Positions 41,551-50,268 of a DNA stretch of 64,000 nucleotides are shown here, piece by piece. Numbering within the stretch: position 1 is the stretch's first letter; each line of letters opens with the position of its first letter. Under the pieces are notes generated by a model. It had not been told where the DNA came from, did not search any database, and worked only from the letters and a program-made list of their open reading frames with translations. The translations under genes were made by a program, and so were the position numbers. The DNA comes from GCA-002050365 sp038235165 (GTDB taxonomy: Bacteria > Acidobacteriota > Blastocatellia > Pyrinomonadales > Pyrinomonadaceae): contig JBBSUG010000008.1 of NCBI GenBank assembly GCA_038235165.1, forward strand, positions 1-64,000, read 5' to 3'.

Positions 41551-42909
41551 TTAGCCTTTAATGGTTTGAGAATAAAACTTTCCCTTAGACTCGCGCATTC
41601 TGGTTTGAGCAATTAATTTTCTATTTTCTCTGCGCTCTTGGATAAGCGCAAAACCGACGGCGATGAACATAAACAGGAAAACCTGAATCTGCGTGCGTTG
41701 TCGGTAAATCATTCCGACATTGCCTTGAAAAATAGAATATGAAAGCGTCAGCATCAAAGAAAATACCAGAATTGGAAAAGTACGTCGTAATTTATTTTTT
41801 ATGGTATACCATAAACCGCTGATCATAATCGGAATCAGCAGCCACCATAAAAAAGTTTCCGGCAATACGAATATTTGCGGTAACTTATCAACCTGCCAGG
41901 GGAATGGAGCAAAAAACAAGTAGAGCAATCCGATAGGAACAGCCGCAATCGCCCCGCCGGTTGTCGAAACATCAACATCTTCTCCAAAACCCGAGCTTGC
42001 CGATCTCGATAAATCCTGCCGACTCATTTGAACTCGTTCGAGGTTGCCGTAAAACTCTAAATCGGTGCCGGCATTCTTAACAACTCCCAAATAGGTCAGT
42101 GCCAATCCCAAAGTCATAATAATAAGCAAATTTCTGATTATTACTTTAACGGATGTGTCCTCGCCTATGAAAAAACTCCCCAGAATTGAAACCGCCACCA
42201 TATAAAAAATATAAAAACGCAGCGCAACAATACCGAAAACTGAAAGAAGCAAAGCTACTACAAAAAGATAGCTGAATTTTTTCTGAAGTTTCAGAACCAC
42301 CGTCATCGTGCAGACAAGCAGGAAAATTATTAAGCCGTCCTTTAATAACTGCGCCGACCAGATAACAAATGCCGGAAATACGGCAATCAGAATCGCCGAG
42401 ATTTTTGATACACGACGGTTGTTAAAAAGCTGTTCCGCACAAAAATAGATCATCGGCGCGGTGATTGCGCCAATCGCGCCGCAGAAAGATTGAGCAACGA
42501 ATATGCTGGGTCCGAATATCGTGTAAATAACCGCGACCAAATAATACATTCCCCACCCGGAACTTCCGGGATGCAATGCCCGATACGTTTCGGCATCATT
42601 CGGAACGGGAATTCCCGTCCATATCTCCATCAATCTCTGACCGATGCTGTCGTATCCGTGAGCGTCGGGACCAAATACGCTGATCAGCCCGAATATTTGG
42701 ATAAGTGCGCCGAGTGTTAATCTGGCGAGCAGCGCAACCATAAAAACGTTCGTCAGAAATTGTTTTTCTTCGGCGTATTTCCGTATCAGAAAAATAACCG
42801 GAATCGCCACGAACAAAGTGATTATGACTGAAAGCGCACCGTCAGGATATGACACAAAACACAACGCCAAAGCCGCTGCCACACATAAAACTAGAAGTCT
42901 TTTATCCAT
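41551..42909 (-). CDS. Multi-pass membrane glycosyltransferase-like protein (GT39/EpsG-like)
   Basis: The 452-residue product has about ten hydrophobic segments. The first large loop contains FGPDAHGYDSIGQRLMEIW, reminiscent of the acidic catalytic loop of GT39/ArnT-like enzymes and of the 'DxxxYxxxG' loop of EpsG and PglK-like membrane proteins. Residues YRALHPGSSGWGMYYLV follow. It probably acts on a lipid-linked sugar at the outer face of the cytoplasmic membrane. It could be a polymerase or a transferase; sequence does not decide. It lies between the amidotransferase and a GT4 gene on the same strand, with 11 and 18 base gaps, so it belongs to the same transcription unit. Confidence 0.7.
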   Translation of the reverse strand: MDKRLLVLCVAAALALCFVSYPDGALSVIITLFVAIPVIFLIRKYAEEKQFLTNVFMVALLARLTLGALIQIFGLISVFGPDAHGYDSIGQRLMEIWTGIPVPNDAETYRALHPGSSGWGMYYLVAVIYTIFGPSIFVAQSFCGAIGAITAPMIYFCAEQLFNNRRVSKISAILIAVFPAFVIWSAQLLKDGLIIFLLVCTMTVVLKLQKKFSYLFVVALLLSVFGIVALRFYIFYMVAVSILGSFFIGEDTSVKVIIRNLLIIMTLGLALTYLGVVKNAGTDLEFYGNLERVQMSRQDLSRSASSGFGEDVDVSTTGGAIAAVPIGLLYLFFAPFPWQVDKLPQIFVLPETFLWWLLIPIMISGLWYTIKNKLRRTFPILVFSLMLTLSYSIFQGNVGMIYRQRTQIQVFLFMFIAVGFALIQERRENRKLIAQTRMRESKGKFYSQTIKG

Positions 42910-42927
42910 TATTATAAAAACACGGTC

Positions 42928-44040
42928 TTACTTGCTTCGACCGAAAGTTTCGACGGCACTGACGAGAGCGTTGGCGATTAATTCACTTTGATGGGAAAGC
43001 TGATAATTTTCCAGCGCATACTTCCTTCCGTTTTCACCCATTTGTTTTCTTAAATCGCTTGATTCCAAAAGTTTTGCCAAACTTTCATACCACTGCTCTT
43101 TCGTTGTTGCCGCAAAATGCGTTTTATTCTCGATGCCAATTTCTTCGGTAACGCCAATCGGCGTAACGACGAACGGGACTCCGACCGACAAATACTGAAT
43201 ACTCTTAAAGCCGGATTTACCCATCAGCCATTTTTCATTTACCAAATCGGTCGTTTGCAACGGATACAATCCGATGTCTAGAGATTGAAAATCTTCGATT
43301 TCACGTTCCAGAGACCATTCCAAATTTTCAACTTTAACTCCTTTGATGACAACTTCTGGCTTTCCGGCACCAACAATTTTTAGAGTAAAGTCATATTTTT
43401 GAGCTAAATCGGAAAAAACCGGAAAGAGAGATTCCAAAAACGGGAACGTCGAATGTGTTCCGATCCAGCCGATAACCGCTGATTTTGTTTCACTTTTTTC
43501 TCCCGGACGTAACTTGTTCGTATCAACTATCGTCGGAACAATGATGGTTTTCCCGCCTTTGCTTTCAACATATTCGGCAATGTTGGGATTACCGCAAATT
43601 ACCGTTTCCGACCATTTTATTAAGACATCGGTTTTTCCGGCAGATTTTAATGCGCTTCCGAGCCGTCCGTAAGTCGGGCTTATTTGTTTGATATATGTCG
43701 CATCATCCAAATCCAAAATAACCGGACATTTACCAATTGTTTTGGACAACCATTCAAAAATCGGCGGACCAAACAGCATCGCTTCACGCTGAATCAGGAT
43801 AGCATCATATTTCCGTGATTTTAGCGAATCCAAAAACTTTTCCCCGATCAGGGTCAGCATTCGTTTCATTTTCCCGAGGATGTTACCGAATTGGTACAAA
43901 CTCGAAAAATCACTTTTACCCAGAAAAGGCACAACCGTCAGTTGAATACCTCGGTCAGCCAAAGGCTCAACATATTGAATAAGTCGGTATCTTGTGCTGG
44001 CAGATTCTAAAGGATATGAACATAATCCTAAAACTTTCAT
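42928..44040 (-). CDS. Glycosyltransferase family 4-like protein
   Basis: The 370-residue protein begins MKVLGLCSYPLESASTRYRL, a usual start for GT4 proteins. PVILDLDDATYIKQISPTYG near 130 and VIGWIGTHSTFPFLESLFPV near 200 (donor-site loop) follow. LYPLQTTDLVNEKWLMGKSG carries the conserved Glu, and GENGRKYALENYQLSHQSEL ends it. No membrane segment is clear. It most likely adds a sugar to the growing lipid-linked repeat unit from the cytoplasm. The donor sugar cannot be named. It is 17 bases from the methyltransferase gene upstream. Confidence 0.85.
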   Translation of the reverse strand: MKVLGLCSYPLESASTRYRLIQYVEPLADRGIQLTVVPFLGKSDFSSLYQFGNILGKMKRMLTLIGEKFLDSLKSRKYDAILIQREAMLFGPPIFEWLSKTIGKCPVILDLDDATYIKQISPTYGRLGSALKSAGKTDVLIKWSETVICGNPNIAEYVESKGGKTIIVPTIVDTNKLRPGEKSETKSAVIGWIGTHSTFPFLESLFPVFSDLAQKYDFTLKIVGAGKPEVVIKGVKVENLEWSLEREIEDFQSLDIGLYPLQTTDLVNEKWLMGKSGFKSIQYLSVGVPFVVTPIGVTEEIGIENKTHFAATTKEQWYESLAKLLESSDLRKQMGENGRKYALENYQLSHQSELIANALVSAVETFGRSK

Positions 44041-44057
44041 AAACTTGGTGCAGTCCT

Positions 44058-44954
44058 TTACTTGATCGCTTTGATTTTTAACGAATCTCCGATGCTTAAA
44101 AAATCTAACGTTCCGTTCAGCACATTTTTAATTTTCTGTCTTGCCGGGTTTTTAGTCAAACTTTCATTAAGCGCGTAATCAGCTTCAACACGGCTGAATG
44201 TTTCTTTTTCCTCAGAATTTCCGCGCCAGCGTTTGCGATATGTATTGACAACTTCATTCGGACTAAAACCGAAAGTCTGAATTTCGAAACTTGAAAAGCC
44301 CGACTTTTTCAACATCAAACCGGCTCCTTTTTTGGAGAACAACTGCAAATGTTCAGGCGGGTAAATTACCGACCATTCTAAGCCGGTTAATTTGTATGAA
44401 AGACCTTTTGCCGAAGGCGTGGTCGCCCAAAATAAACCGCCGGGACGCAGAATGCGAATCACTTCATCGAGTAAAATTTCCGGCTGCGGACAATGTTCGA
44501 TAATTTCGCTTGCCGTAATTACATCGAAATGATTGTCGGGATATTTCGCTTCGTTTAAATCACCGTGAAAAACTTCAAAACCGAGTTTTCGAGCGTGTTC
44601 GACCGCCGGTTTGGAAACTTCCGCGCCGGTTACTTTCCAACCTTTTTTTTCGGCGGTCTGCATCAGGGTCGCCGCTCCGAAACCGATGTCGAGAAATCTT
44701 CCGTGAGTGAAATACGGCTGAAATCCTTCGACTATTTCATTGAGCCTGTCCAAAATGAATTCGGGAACTTTTAAATTCTCCTCAGTATAATAGACATCGT
44801 AATCTTCGGCTTGTTCGTCAGCCGGCAAATGTGAAGAATAAAGCGAAAAACAGTTTTGACACGACAGCATCAAAAAACTGTTTTTCTCCCCGATTTTCGA
44901 GATTTCCGATTTGTGACAAGCCGGACACTGCCGGTACTCATTTTTGTCTTTCAT
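44058..44954 (-). CDS. SAM-dependent methyltransferase with N-terminal zinc ribbon
   Basis: The 298-residue protein starts with a zinc ribbon (CPACHKSEI near 9-17 and SCQNCFSLY near 32-40). A class I methyltransferase core follows. GRFLDIGFGAATLMQTAEKK is the SAM-binding motif near 91, FDVITASEIIEHCPQPEILL near 150 is the post-motif acidic region, and RILRPGGLFWATTPSAKGLS contains the typical GG-turn. Related proteins in polysaccharide loci methylate sugars or lipid-linked intermediates. The C-terminal 90 residues are of unknown fold. It stands between two glycosyltransferase genes. Confidence 0.87.
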   Translation of the reverse strand: MKDKNEYRQCPACHKSEISKIGEKNSFLMLSCQNCFSLYSSHLPADEQAEDYDVYYTEENLKVPEFILDRLNEIVEGFQPYFTHGRFLDIGFGAATLMQTAEKKGWKVTGAEVSKPAVEHARKLGFEVFHGDLNEAKYPDNHFDVITASEIIEHCPQPEILLDEVIRILRPGGLFWATTPSAKGLSYKLTGLEWSVIYPPEHLQLFSKKGAGLMLKKSGFSSFEIQTFGFSPNEVVNTYRKRWRGNSEEKETFSRVEADYALNESLTKNPARQKIKNVLNGTLDFLSIGDSLKIKAIK

Positions 44955-44979
44955 AATAAAAACTCATTTTATGTGAAAA

Positions 44980-46230
44980 TCATTTTTGCAGTAATTTCCG
45001 GTAAATCCGCGAATAACGCACACCGCCGATTTTTTCCAGATCAAATCTTTCAACTGCGCTTTTTTTACATCTTTCCGCCAAAATTTCGCCTTCGCTCAGT
45101 AATATATCGAGTTTAGCCAGAGCCGTCGTGTAAGTTTCCCGATTAAATTCTTCAATCACCACTCCTGTTTTGTCTTCTCTCGTCATTTCAGCCGTGTCGC
45201 CGACCCCGGTGTTGACGATAACCGGAAGACCGAGCGCGAGATATTCCGCGTTTTTGGTCGGTGAAGAAGCCTGTTTTGAGTAACACGGTTTGATAAGCGA
45301 CAGAGCCGCGTCAGCCGCACTCAGATAACGCGGAATTTCCGAAGGCAAAACTTTGGTGATGAGAAAGTCTTTTTCTGTGAAACCGCGTTCTTTAAGTAGC
45401 GGCTCGATCATTTCGGGTTTGCTCTGTGTCAGTATCATCGCAAAAGTTTCGGGTTTGGAGTTTTTCGCCGCCTGCAAGAAATCCGCTATTTCCTCGGTCA
45501 TATACCAGCCGCCGAACGAACCGACATACGTTAGAACAAAACGATTTTCAACAGCCAATTTCTTCCGCATTTCGGCGCGGGTCGCTTTGTTTGTTTTGTT
45601 GAAAAGATCCAAATTAACGCAGCAGGGAATTACTTCAACCGGTCTTCCAAATTTATCAAAACCGGTTTTCTTACTTTCAGGAAACAAAATCGAACGTGCC
45701 TTTTCGGTTAAAACGACAAATCCGTCGGATTTCTTCAAAAGCTTTTTTTCAATGAACTTAACGGATTTATAAAGCCAGCCGTTTTCTTTCCATCTGCCGG
45801 CATCGGTATATTCTTCGGGAAAAAAGCCGCGAATGTCGAAAATTAATTTTATATCTTTACCGCTCAACTTTTTCGCAATCACTCCCATCAAAGCCGGGAC
45901 GTGAGAACGGGCATGAAGAATATTGATGTTTTTTTCTTTAATCAATTTTCGCACCAGCTTCGCGCCGCTCAAAACATCATACAGCGTAGCCGGAACGGAA
46001 GGACTTTTATGATAAGGCAAAGCATACCAGTCTATATCTTCCGCCGCGAACTTTTCCTTTTCCGCCGCGATGTCAGCATCACTCCATTTTTCTTTGAAAT
46101 CCGGCTCAAACGTCAGCAGACTGACTTTTAACCCTTCCATTTTTTTTATCTCGCGCAGATACGGCAAAACCTGCGTCTGCACGAGCGGTTCGCGCACGCC
46201 AAAATAACATAAGTAAAGTGTTTTGTTCAA
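44980..46230 (-). CDS. Glycosyltransferase family 4 protein (TTG start)
   Basis: The preferred start is the TTG at 46230, which overlaps the TGA of the upstream gene in a TTGA junction; it gives 416 residues opening LNKTLYLCYFGVREPLVQTQ. An upstream TTG at 46254 also exists. Features of GT4: HARSHVPALMGVIAKKLSGK near 105, IKLIFDIRGFFPEEYTD, VLTYVGSFGGWYMTEEIADF near 225, and ASSPTKNAEYLALGLPVIVN near 325 with the E-x7-E-like end. A ribosome-binding GAGCGG lies ten bases upstream. It is probably translationally coupled to the short gene before it. It should transfer one sugar of the repeat unit. Confidence 0.83.
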   Translation of the reverse strand: MNKTLYLCYFGVREPLVQTQVLPYLREIKKMEGLKVSLLTFEPDFKEKWSDADIAAEKEKFAAEDIDWYALPYHKSPSVPATLYDVLSGAKLVRKLIKEKNINILHARSHVPALMGVIAKKLSGKDIKLIFDIRGFFPEEYTDAGRWKENGWLYKSVKFIEKKLLKKSDGFVVLTEKARSILFPESKKTGFDKFGRPVEVIPCCVNLDLFNKTNKATRAEMRKKLAVENRFVLTYVGSFGGWYMTEEIADFLQAAKNSKPETFAMILTQSKPEMIEPLLKERGFTEKDFLITKVLPSEIPRYLSAADAALSLIKPCYSKQASSPTKNAEYLALGLPVIVNTGVGDTAEMTREDKTGVVIEEFNRETYTTALAKLDILLSEGEILAERCKKSAVERFDLEKIGGVRYSRIYRKLLQK

Positions 46231-46571
46231 GAGTTTAATTCCGCTCCCCGGCAAGTGAAGTTGATGATTTCGTCGGCTTGCTCAAATTCAATGTCAAGAG
46301 GATCAAAAACTATTTCGCTGCCCGAAATAACGTCATCACAGTATTCATCTAAAATCCGCGCCGCCAAAACCTTTTTGATCAAATGACCGTCAATCTCATA
46401 ATCCGAATAACGCGGCACAAAAGATATATTTTCTCCAATGCCGGCGGCTTCGACGGGAACTTCCAAATCGGTCAGCGTCAGTCCAAAATCTTTTCCCAAA
46501 GCCGGACGAAGCAAATCTTTGTGATTGTCTATCCGATTATATTTCGCCGGATTTTCAACTTTCGAATTCAT
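46227..46571 (-). CDS. Small hypothetical protein in the polysaccharide locus
   Basis: This 114-residue acidic protein has no membrane segment or signal peptide, and I recognise no family. Predicted strands alternate with short helices (SFVPRYSDYEIDGHLIKKVL, SGSEIVFDPLDIEFEQADEI). Its stop overlaps the start of the downstream glycosyltransferase as TTGA, and its ATG at 46571 lies 122 bases downstream of the next gene upstream. It is therefore probably part of the operon, perhaps as an accessory or regulatory factor for the coupled glycosyltransferase. That role is inference. The codon pattern looks native. Confidence 0.55.
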   Translation of the reverse strand: MNSKVENPAKYNRIDNHKDLLRPALGKDFGLTLTDLEVPVEAAGIGENISFVPRYSDYEIDGHLIKKVLAARILDEYCDDVISGSEIVFDPLDIEFEQADEIINFTCRGAELNS

Positions 46572-46693
46572 ATCTGGTAATTATCGCACAAATTTTTTTT
46601 GCCGCAAAACTTCACAAAATTTTCAAAATCCCGACGGCGAACCGCTCCGCCGGAATAACACAAACAGAGTATTTTTATTAAAATCGAATACGG

Positions 46694-47854
46694 TTACCGG
46701 GAAATGTTTTTGCTGATTATATCTTTGTAAAAACTTTCCCATTCGGAAGCAATTAACCGAATATGAAAGCGTCTTTCCGCATCTTTCAGGGCTTGAGTGC
46801 TTAAACGTTCGCGCAGTTCCGGTTGGCGATACAATTTTATCATTGCCGCTGCCAGCTCATCCGGCTTGTCAGGGTCAAAAAGCAATCCGTTTTCGTTGTC
46901 CGCCAACACTTCCCACAAAACTTCTATATTTGAAGCAACGGACGGAAGTTTTTTGAACATTGCTTCGACTAAAGCTAACGGATGTCCTTCCAAGAGCGTA
47001 GGGAAAACGAAAACATCCGCCATACTCAAACACGCTCCTACATCTTTTCGCCCGCCTAAAAATCGCACTTTATCATCAATCCCGAGTGAAACCGCCAAAT
47101 CCTTCAGCTCCTTTTCCAGAATCCCCGTGCCGACAATAACCAGATATGCTTGCGGCACAGCACCCAAAACTTTTGGAAACGCTCGAAGAAGAAGAGCCTG
47201 ATTTTTCATTGCGTCCATTCTGCCGACGGTTATATAAATAAATCCATCGTCTGGAATTTCAAGACTTTTCCGAATTTGCCGTGATTCTTCTGCTCCACAC
47301 TCTAATGAAACGGGGTCAACTCCATTATAAATAACTCTGACTTGATCGTCGGAAAGATTGAGATTTTTCTGGGACGATCTTTTTACATACTGTGAACACG
47401 CTACGAAGTGCGGCTTTGCCAACCGCGCCGTGATTTTGTCAATCTGGCGCAGACCTTCGACATTAAACTGTGACCAATTTGAAGCGCGAATTGTTTCCAG
47501 GTCGTAATCAGATGAGTGCAACGTAGTAATGATGGGTATTTTGGGAGCAAAAAGTTGAGCCAAACGTCCAACTATGTTGGCATCGTAAAGCCAAGTTTTT
47601 ATTAAATCGGGTTTGTATCTTTTAATGACCGAACGCAGTTTTAACGAAGCTGAAAACCAGGGATGTTTGCCTGAAACTTCGAGATCGTAAACTTCGTGTC
47701 CAGCAGCGTGAATCATCGGAGTAAAAAAATCGACGTTGTTGAAGACACAAACAAGATGTGAAAATTCGGGAGTGCTGTGAGTAAGAAGATTTACTAACTG
47801 ACGCTCTGCCCCTCCTGCGGCTAGACGCGGTATTACATGAAGAATTCTTTTCAT
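46694..47854 (-). CDS. Glycosyltransferase family 4 protein
   Basis: The ATG at 47854 gives 386 residues beginning MKRILHVIPRLAAGGAERQL, the standard glycine-rich GT4 start; a further six upstream codons of the open frame are excluded. KTWLYDANIVGRLAQLFAPK near 90 and FVACSQYVKRSSQKNLNLSD near 145 are acceptor-domain elements. FIYITVGRMDAMKNQALLLR near 205 opens the donor domain, and FVFPTLLEGHPLALVEAMFK near 285 holds E-x7-E. It acts in the cytoplasm on lipid-linked acceptor; the sugar is unknown. The 122-base gap to the downstream gene contains nothing recognisable. Confidence 0.9.
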   Translation of the reverse strand: MKRILHVIPRLAAGGAERQLVNLLTHSTPEFSHLVCVFNNVDFFTPMIHAAGHEVYDLEVSGKHPWFSASLKLRSVIKRYKPDLIKTWLYDANIVGRLAQLFAPKIPIITTLHSSDYDLETIRASNWSQFNVEGLRQIDKITARLAKPHFVACSQYVKRSSQKNLNLSDDQVRVIYNGVDPVSLECGAEESRQIRKSLEIPDDGFIYITVGRMDAMKNQALLLRAFPKVLGAVPQAYLVIVGTGILEKELKDLAVSLGIDDKVRFLGGRKDVGACLSMADVFVFPTLLEGHPLALVEAMFKKLPSVASNIEVLWEVLADNENGLLFDPDKPDELAAAMIKLYRQPELRERLSTQALKDAERRFHIRLIASEWESFYKDIISKNISR

Positions 47855-47958
47855 TATATAAATCAAGCGCAAAAATTATCTAACATTAAAGAAATCCGAG
47901 TAAGTGCATTAACCGATGCGGAAACAACGCATTTTGAGAAATATTCTCCAAACAGCCT

Positions 47959-48753
47959 TCAAGATTTAGAATTTTCTGGAAAACACTGCACATCAAAAAT
48001 ATTCATCTGTTTGATAAACCAATCCTCGCTAACTTGACTGCCTTCAAATTTTACCGTTAAGCCGTAGTCTGTTAATAAATCCAGAATTTCTTTTAGTTTT
48101 ACTTCGGCTTTGTCATACGCAAAAGGATGGAGTCCCAGCGAGATCACCGGACGGTGCGTTTCAATAACTTGCTTTGCACCGAGCAGCGCGTCCATTTCCG
48201 ACCCTTCAACATCAATTTTAATACAATCAACTTGCTGTAATTTTTGAGCCTTGACAAAATCATCGAGAGACACGGTTTTTACCTCTAAACTGCCGCCTTT
48301 TTTGTCTGTTTTTAACAGGCTGTTGGCGTTAGAGATTTCCGCTCCCGTGTCAAAAAAAGTTGCCGTTCCCGAGGAATCGGAGACGGCTTCGGCGCGAACA
48401 TCAACAATATTTTGATAATTGTTGAGCTGAACGATTTCTTTCAAAACGCTTCGTGACAGAGGTGTCGGTTCGAAACTGAACACGCGCCCCGTCTCTCCGA
48501 CAAATCGCGCACCGACCACCGCAAATAATCCGATATGTCCCCCGCAATCGAGATAAACACTGCCTTCAGACAAATTATCACGCAGGAAATTAAAGGTTAC
48601 AGGTTCGTAATCCGCTTCATAGTAACGCGACCACCGCGCCGGAAAACGAATCTTTTCCTCATTGATTGTGCGGAGAATACCACGCCCGCCCGTTAAAAAG
48701 TCCAAAGTTTTGTAAAAAGCCGGTTTACAAATCTTACTGAGCATTGCTTTCAT
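47959..48753 (-). CDS. FkbM family methyltransferase
   Basis: The 264-residue protein has the FkbM pattern. GSVYLDCGGHIGLFAVVGAR near 76 is the SAM-binding loop, RVFSFEPTPLSRSVLKEIVQ near 100 the second motif, VDCIKIDVEGSEMDALLGAK near 178 the conserved IDVEGxE block, and TDYGLTVKFEGSQ is near the C-terminus. FkbM enzymes O-methylate sugars or related hydroxyls. In this locus a repeat-unit sugar is the likely substrate. ATGs at 48753 and 48744 are both possible starts; the first is kept. Confidence 0.9.
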   Translation of the reverse strand: MKAMLSKICKPAFYKTLDFLTGGRGILRTINEEKIRFPARWSRYYEADYEPVTFNFLRDNLSEGSVYLDCGGHIGLFAVVGARFVGETGRVFSFEPTPLSRSVLKEIVQLNNYQNIVDVRAEAVSDSSGTATFFDTGAEISNANSLLKTDKKGGSLEVKTVSLDDFVKAQKLQQVDCIKIDVEGSEMDALLGAKQVIETHRPVISLGLHPFAYDKAEVKLKEILDLLTDYGLTVKFEGSQVSEDWFIKQMNIFDVQCFPENSKS

Positions 48754-48824
48754 TTTGTCTCCAAAAAATAATAACCACCAGAAGACAAATCTAATAGTTA
48801 TCAGTTAAAAAATAAATTTAATAT

Positions 48825-50075
48825 TTATTGTCTTAAAGCGTCAAATGTTTTGCCGACCGATTTGCTTAATCCTTTCGCTTTGAAAAAATTAAGTAAAAAT
48901 TTCAGTGATTTATTTGAGCGTGAAACTAAAGTCGTGTTTTTTATTATCTCATCACATTTTAGGCTCGCCGCATAGATATTCGTAACTTCTTTTTGATCGA
49001 GCTTGATTGCAAGCAAATCGCGCACAAAATTATATCCCATAAAAAAGTGTGTTTCTTGAGCAGGGTTGTTCGGATATTTTGCGACTGCTTGCGCGGCAGA
49101 CTCTTGAAGTCCGTATTCCGCACCGATATGTTTGACCGCCTCTTCGATTGATTGATATTTTTGCGAACTGTAACCGGACGCTTCCTGCATTGACTTGTCC
49201 AAAAGCAAAGAGGTATCAAAGTCAATTCCTTTTGCTGATGGTATGTGATCCTTTGCTTGAAGTAAGCATTCTGCGATTAAAATATTAGACGAAGGCGACA
49301 TCATTAGTTTAGGATGAAATGGAATATTTTCTTCAGACAGATATTTTGCGGCGGCGGCTTCATCTTTTCCATAGAACAAATAAGCTGTTCCATTACTATG
49401 ACTTGACGCGCCCTGAATTGAAAATGGTTTACCGGAAAAGCTGAAACTTTCAATAGTGCCTAGTAACGCGATGGTAGAATAGACATCGGGCGTTCTTGAC
49501 TGAAAAAAATTTCCAGATTGCTTCTTTATATCTTCAAGAACACTTCGTTTCACGAATCCATCATAAAGACTCGGAAGTCTATCAAACTCACCGAAATTAC
49601 GGACTTTCTCTAGTGCTTCCTGACTGTCAAATTCTTGTAATGATTCTTTTAGGGGAGTTAATAATATATTTCTATATTCCGGTATTATATGGTTCAACCA
49701 GTAATACATCGGTTTTTTCCAACTTAACGAATCAATTTGTCTGTCTTGTAAAATTGTATTTAACTCATCAAATACATCAGGCATTATACCGTCATCATCC
49801 CCGACATAAATTACATAATCACCCGAAGCATGGCTTAACGCAAATTCCCAATTATGCGACATACTTAATCTTTCGCCCGTATTGACATATTTAATTCGGT
49901 TGTCTCGATATTCATCAACAACCGAGCGGGTTTCATCCTGACTAAAGTTATCACTAACCAGTATTTCTAAATTATCGTAATTTTGTTCGGTACAAGTTTT
50001 GAGCGACCATTTGAGCGTATCGCATCTTTCTCTTGTCGGTATAATAACGGTAAATTTTATATTTTCACTTTTCAT
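48825..50075 (-). CDS. Glycosyltransferase family 2 (GT-A) protein
   Basis: The 416-residue protein starts IKFTVIIPTRERCDTLKWSL, then LEILVSDNFSQDETRSVVDE and YVIYVGDDDGIMPDVFDELN. The last carries the DxD-type motif (DDDG) of GT-A enzymes. Residues about 250-416 form an extra domain I cannot name. No membrane segments are visible. The base composition is a little more AT-rich than that of the flanking GT4 genes. It should transfer an activated sugar to the lipid-linked acceptor. A 193-base gap separates it from the flippase gene upstream, so it may have its own promoter. Confidence 0.86.
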   Translation of the reverse strand: MKSENIKFTVIIPTRERCDTLKWSLKTCTEQNYDNLEILVSDNFSQDETRSVVDEYRDNRIKYVNTGERLSMSHNWEFALSHASGDYVIYVGDDDGIMPDVFDELNTILQDRQIDSLSWKKPMYYWLNHIIPEYRNILLTPLKESLQEFDSQEALEKVRNFGEFDRLPSLYDGFVKRSVLEDIKKQSGNFFQSRTPDVYSTIALLGTIESFSFSGKPFSIQGASSHSNGTAYLFYGKDEAAAAKYLSEENIPFHPKLMMSPSSNILIAECLLQAKDHIPSAKGIDFDTSLLLDKSMQEASGYSSQKYQSIEEAVKHIGAEYGLQESAAQAVAKYPNNPAQETHFFMGYNFVRDLLAIKLDQKEVTNIYAASLKCDEIIKNTTLVSRSNKSLKFLLNFFKAKGLSKSVGKTFDALRQ

Positions 50076-50268
50076 ATCTAAAACACCTAAAAATTTATAA
50101 TAACATTATTTTTAGAGATGGCGGAAAGCATAAACCTTTGTCCAAATTGTTTGACGATCTGATGTTAACGAAAAATATCAGGTGTATAATTACCGAATAA
50201 GCAAGCTCAACAGCGTAACTTTTTGTGTGAAAATCGAAAACAATTAGTTTTGCTGAGAGCCGGTAAGA
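50076..50268. other. Gap upstream of the GT2 gene
   Basis: This 193-base AT-rich gap breaks an otherwise tightly packed minus-strand series. I see no gene. A promoter for the GT2 gene is likely here, but I cannot place it with confidence. Confidence 0.35.

Noticed and set aside
50076..50268. Possible small RNA or riboswitch in the gap
   Set aside because: No convincing stem structure or conserved motif is visible by eye.
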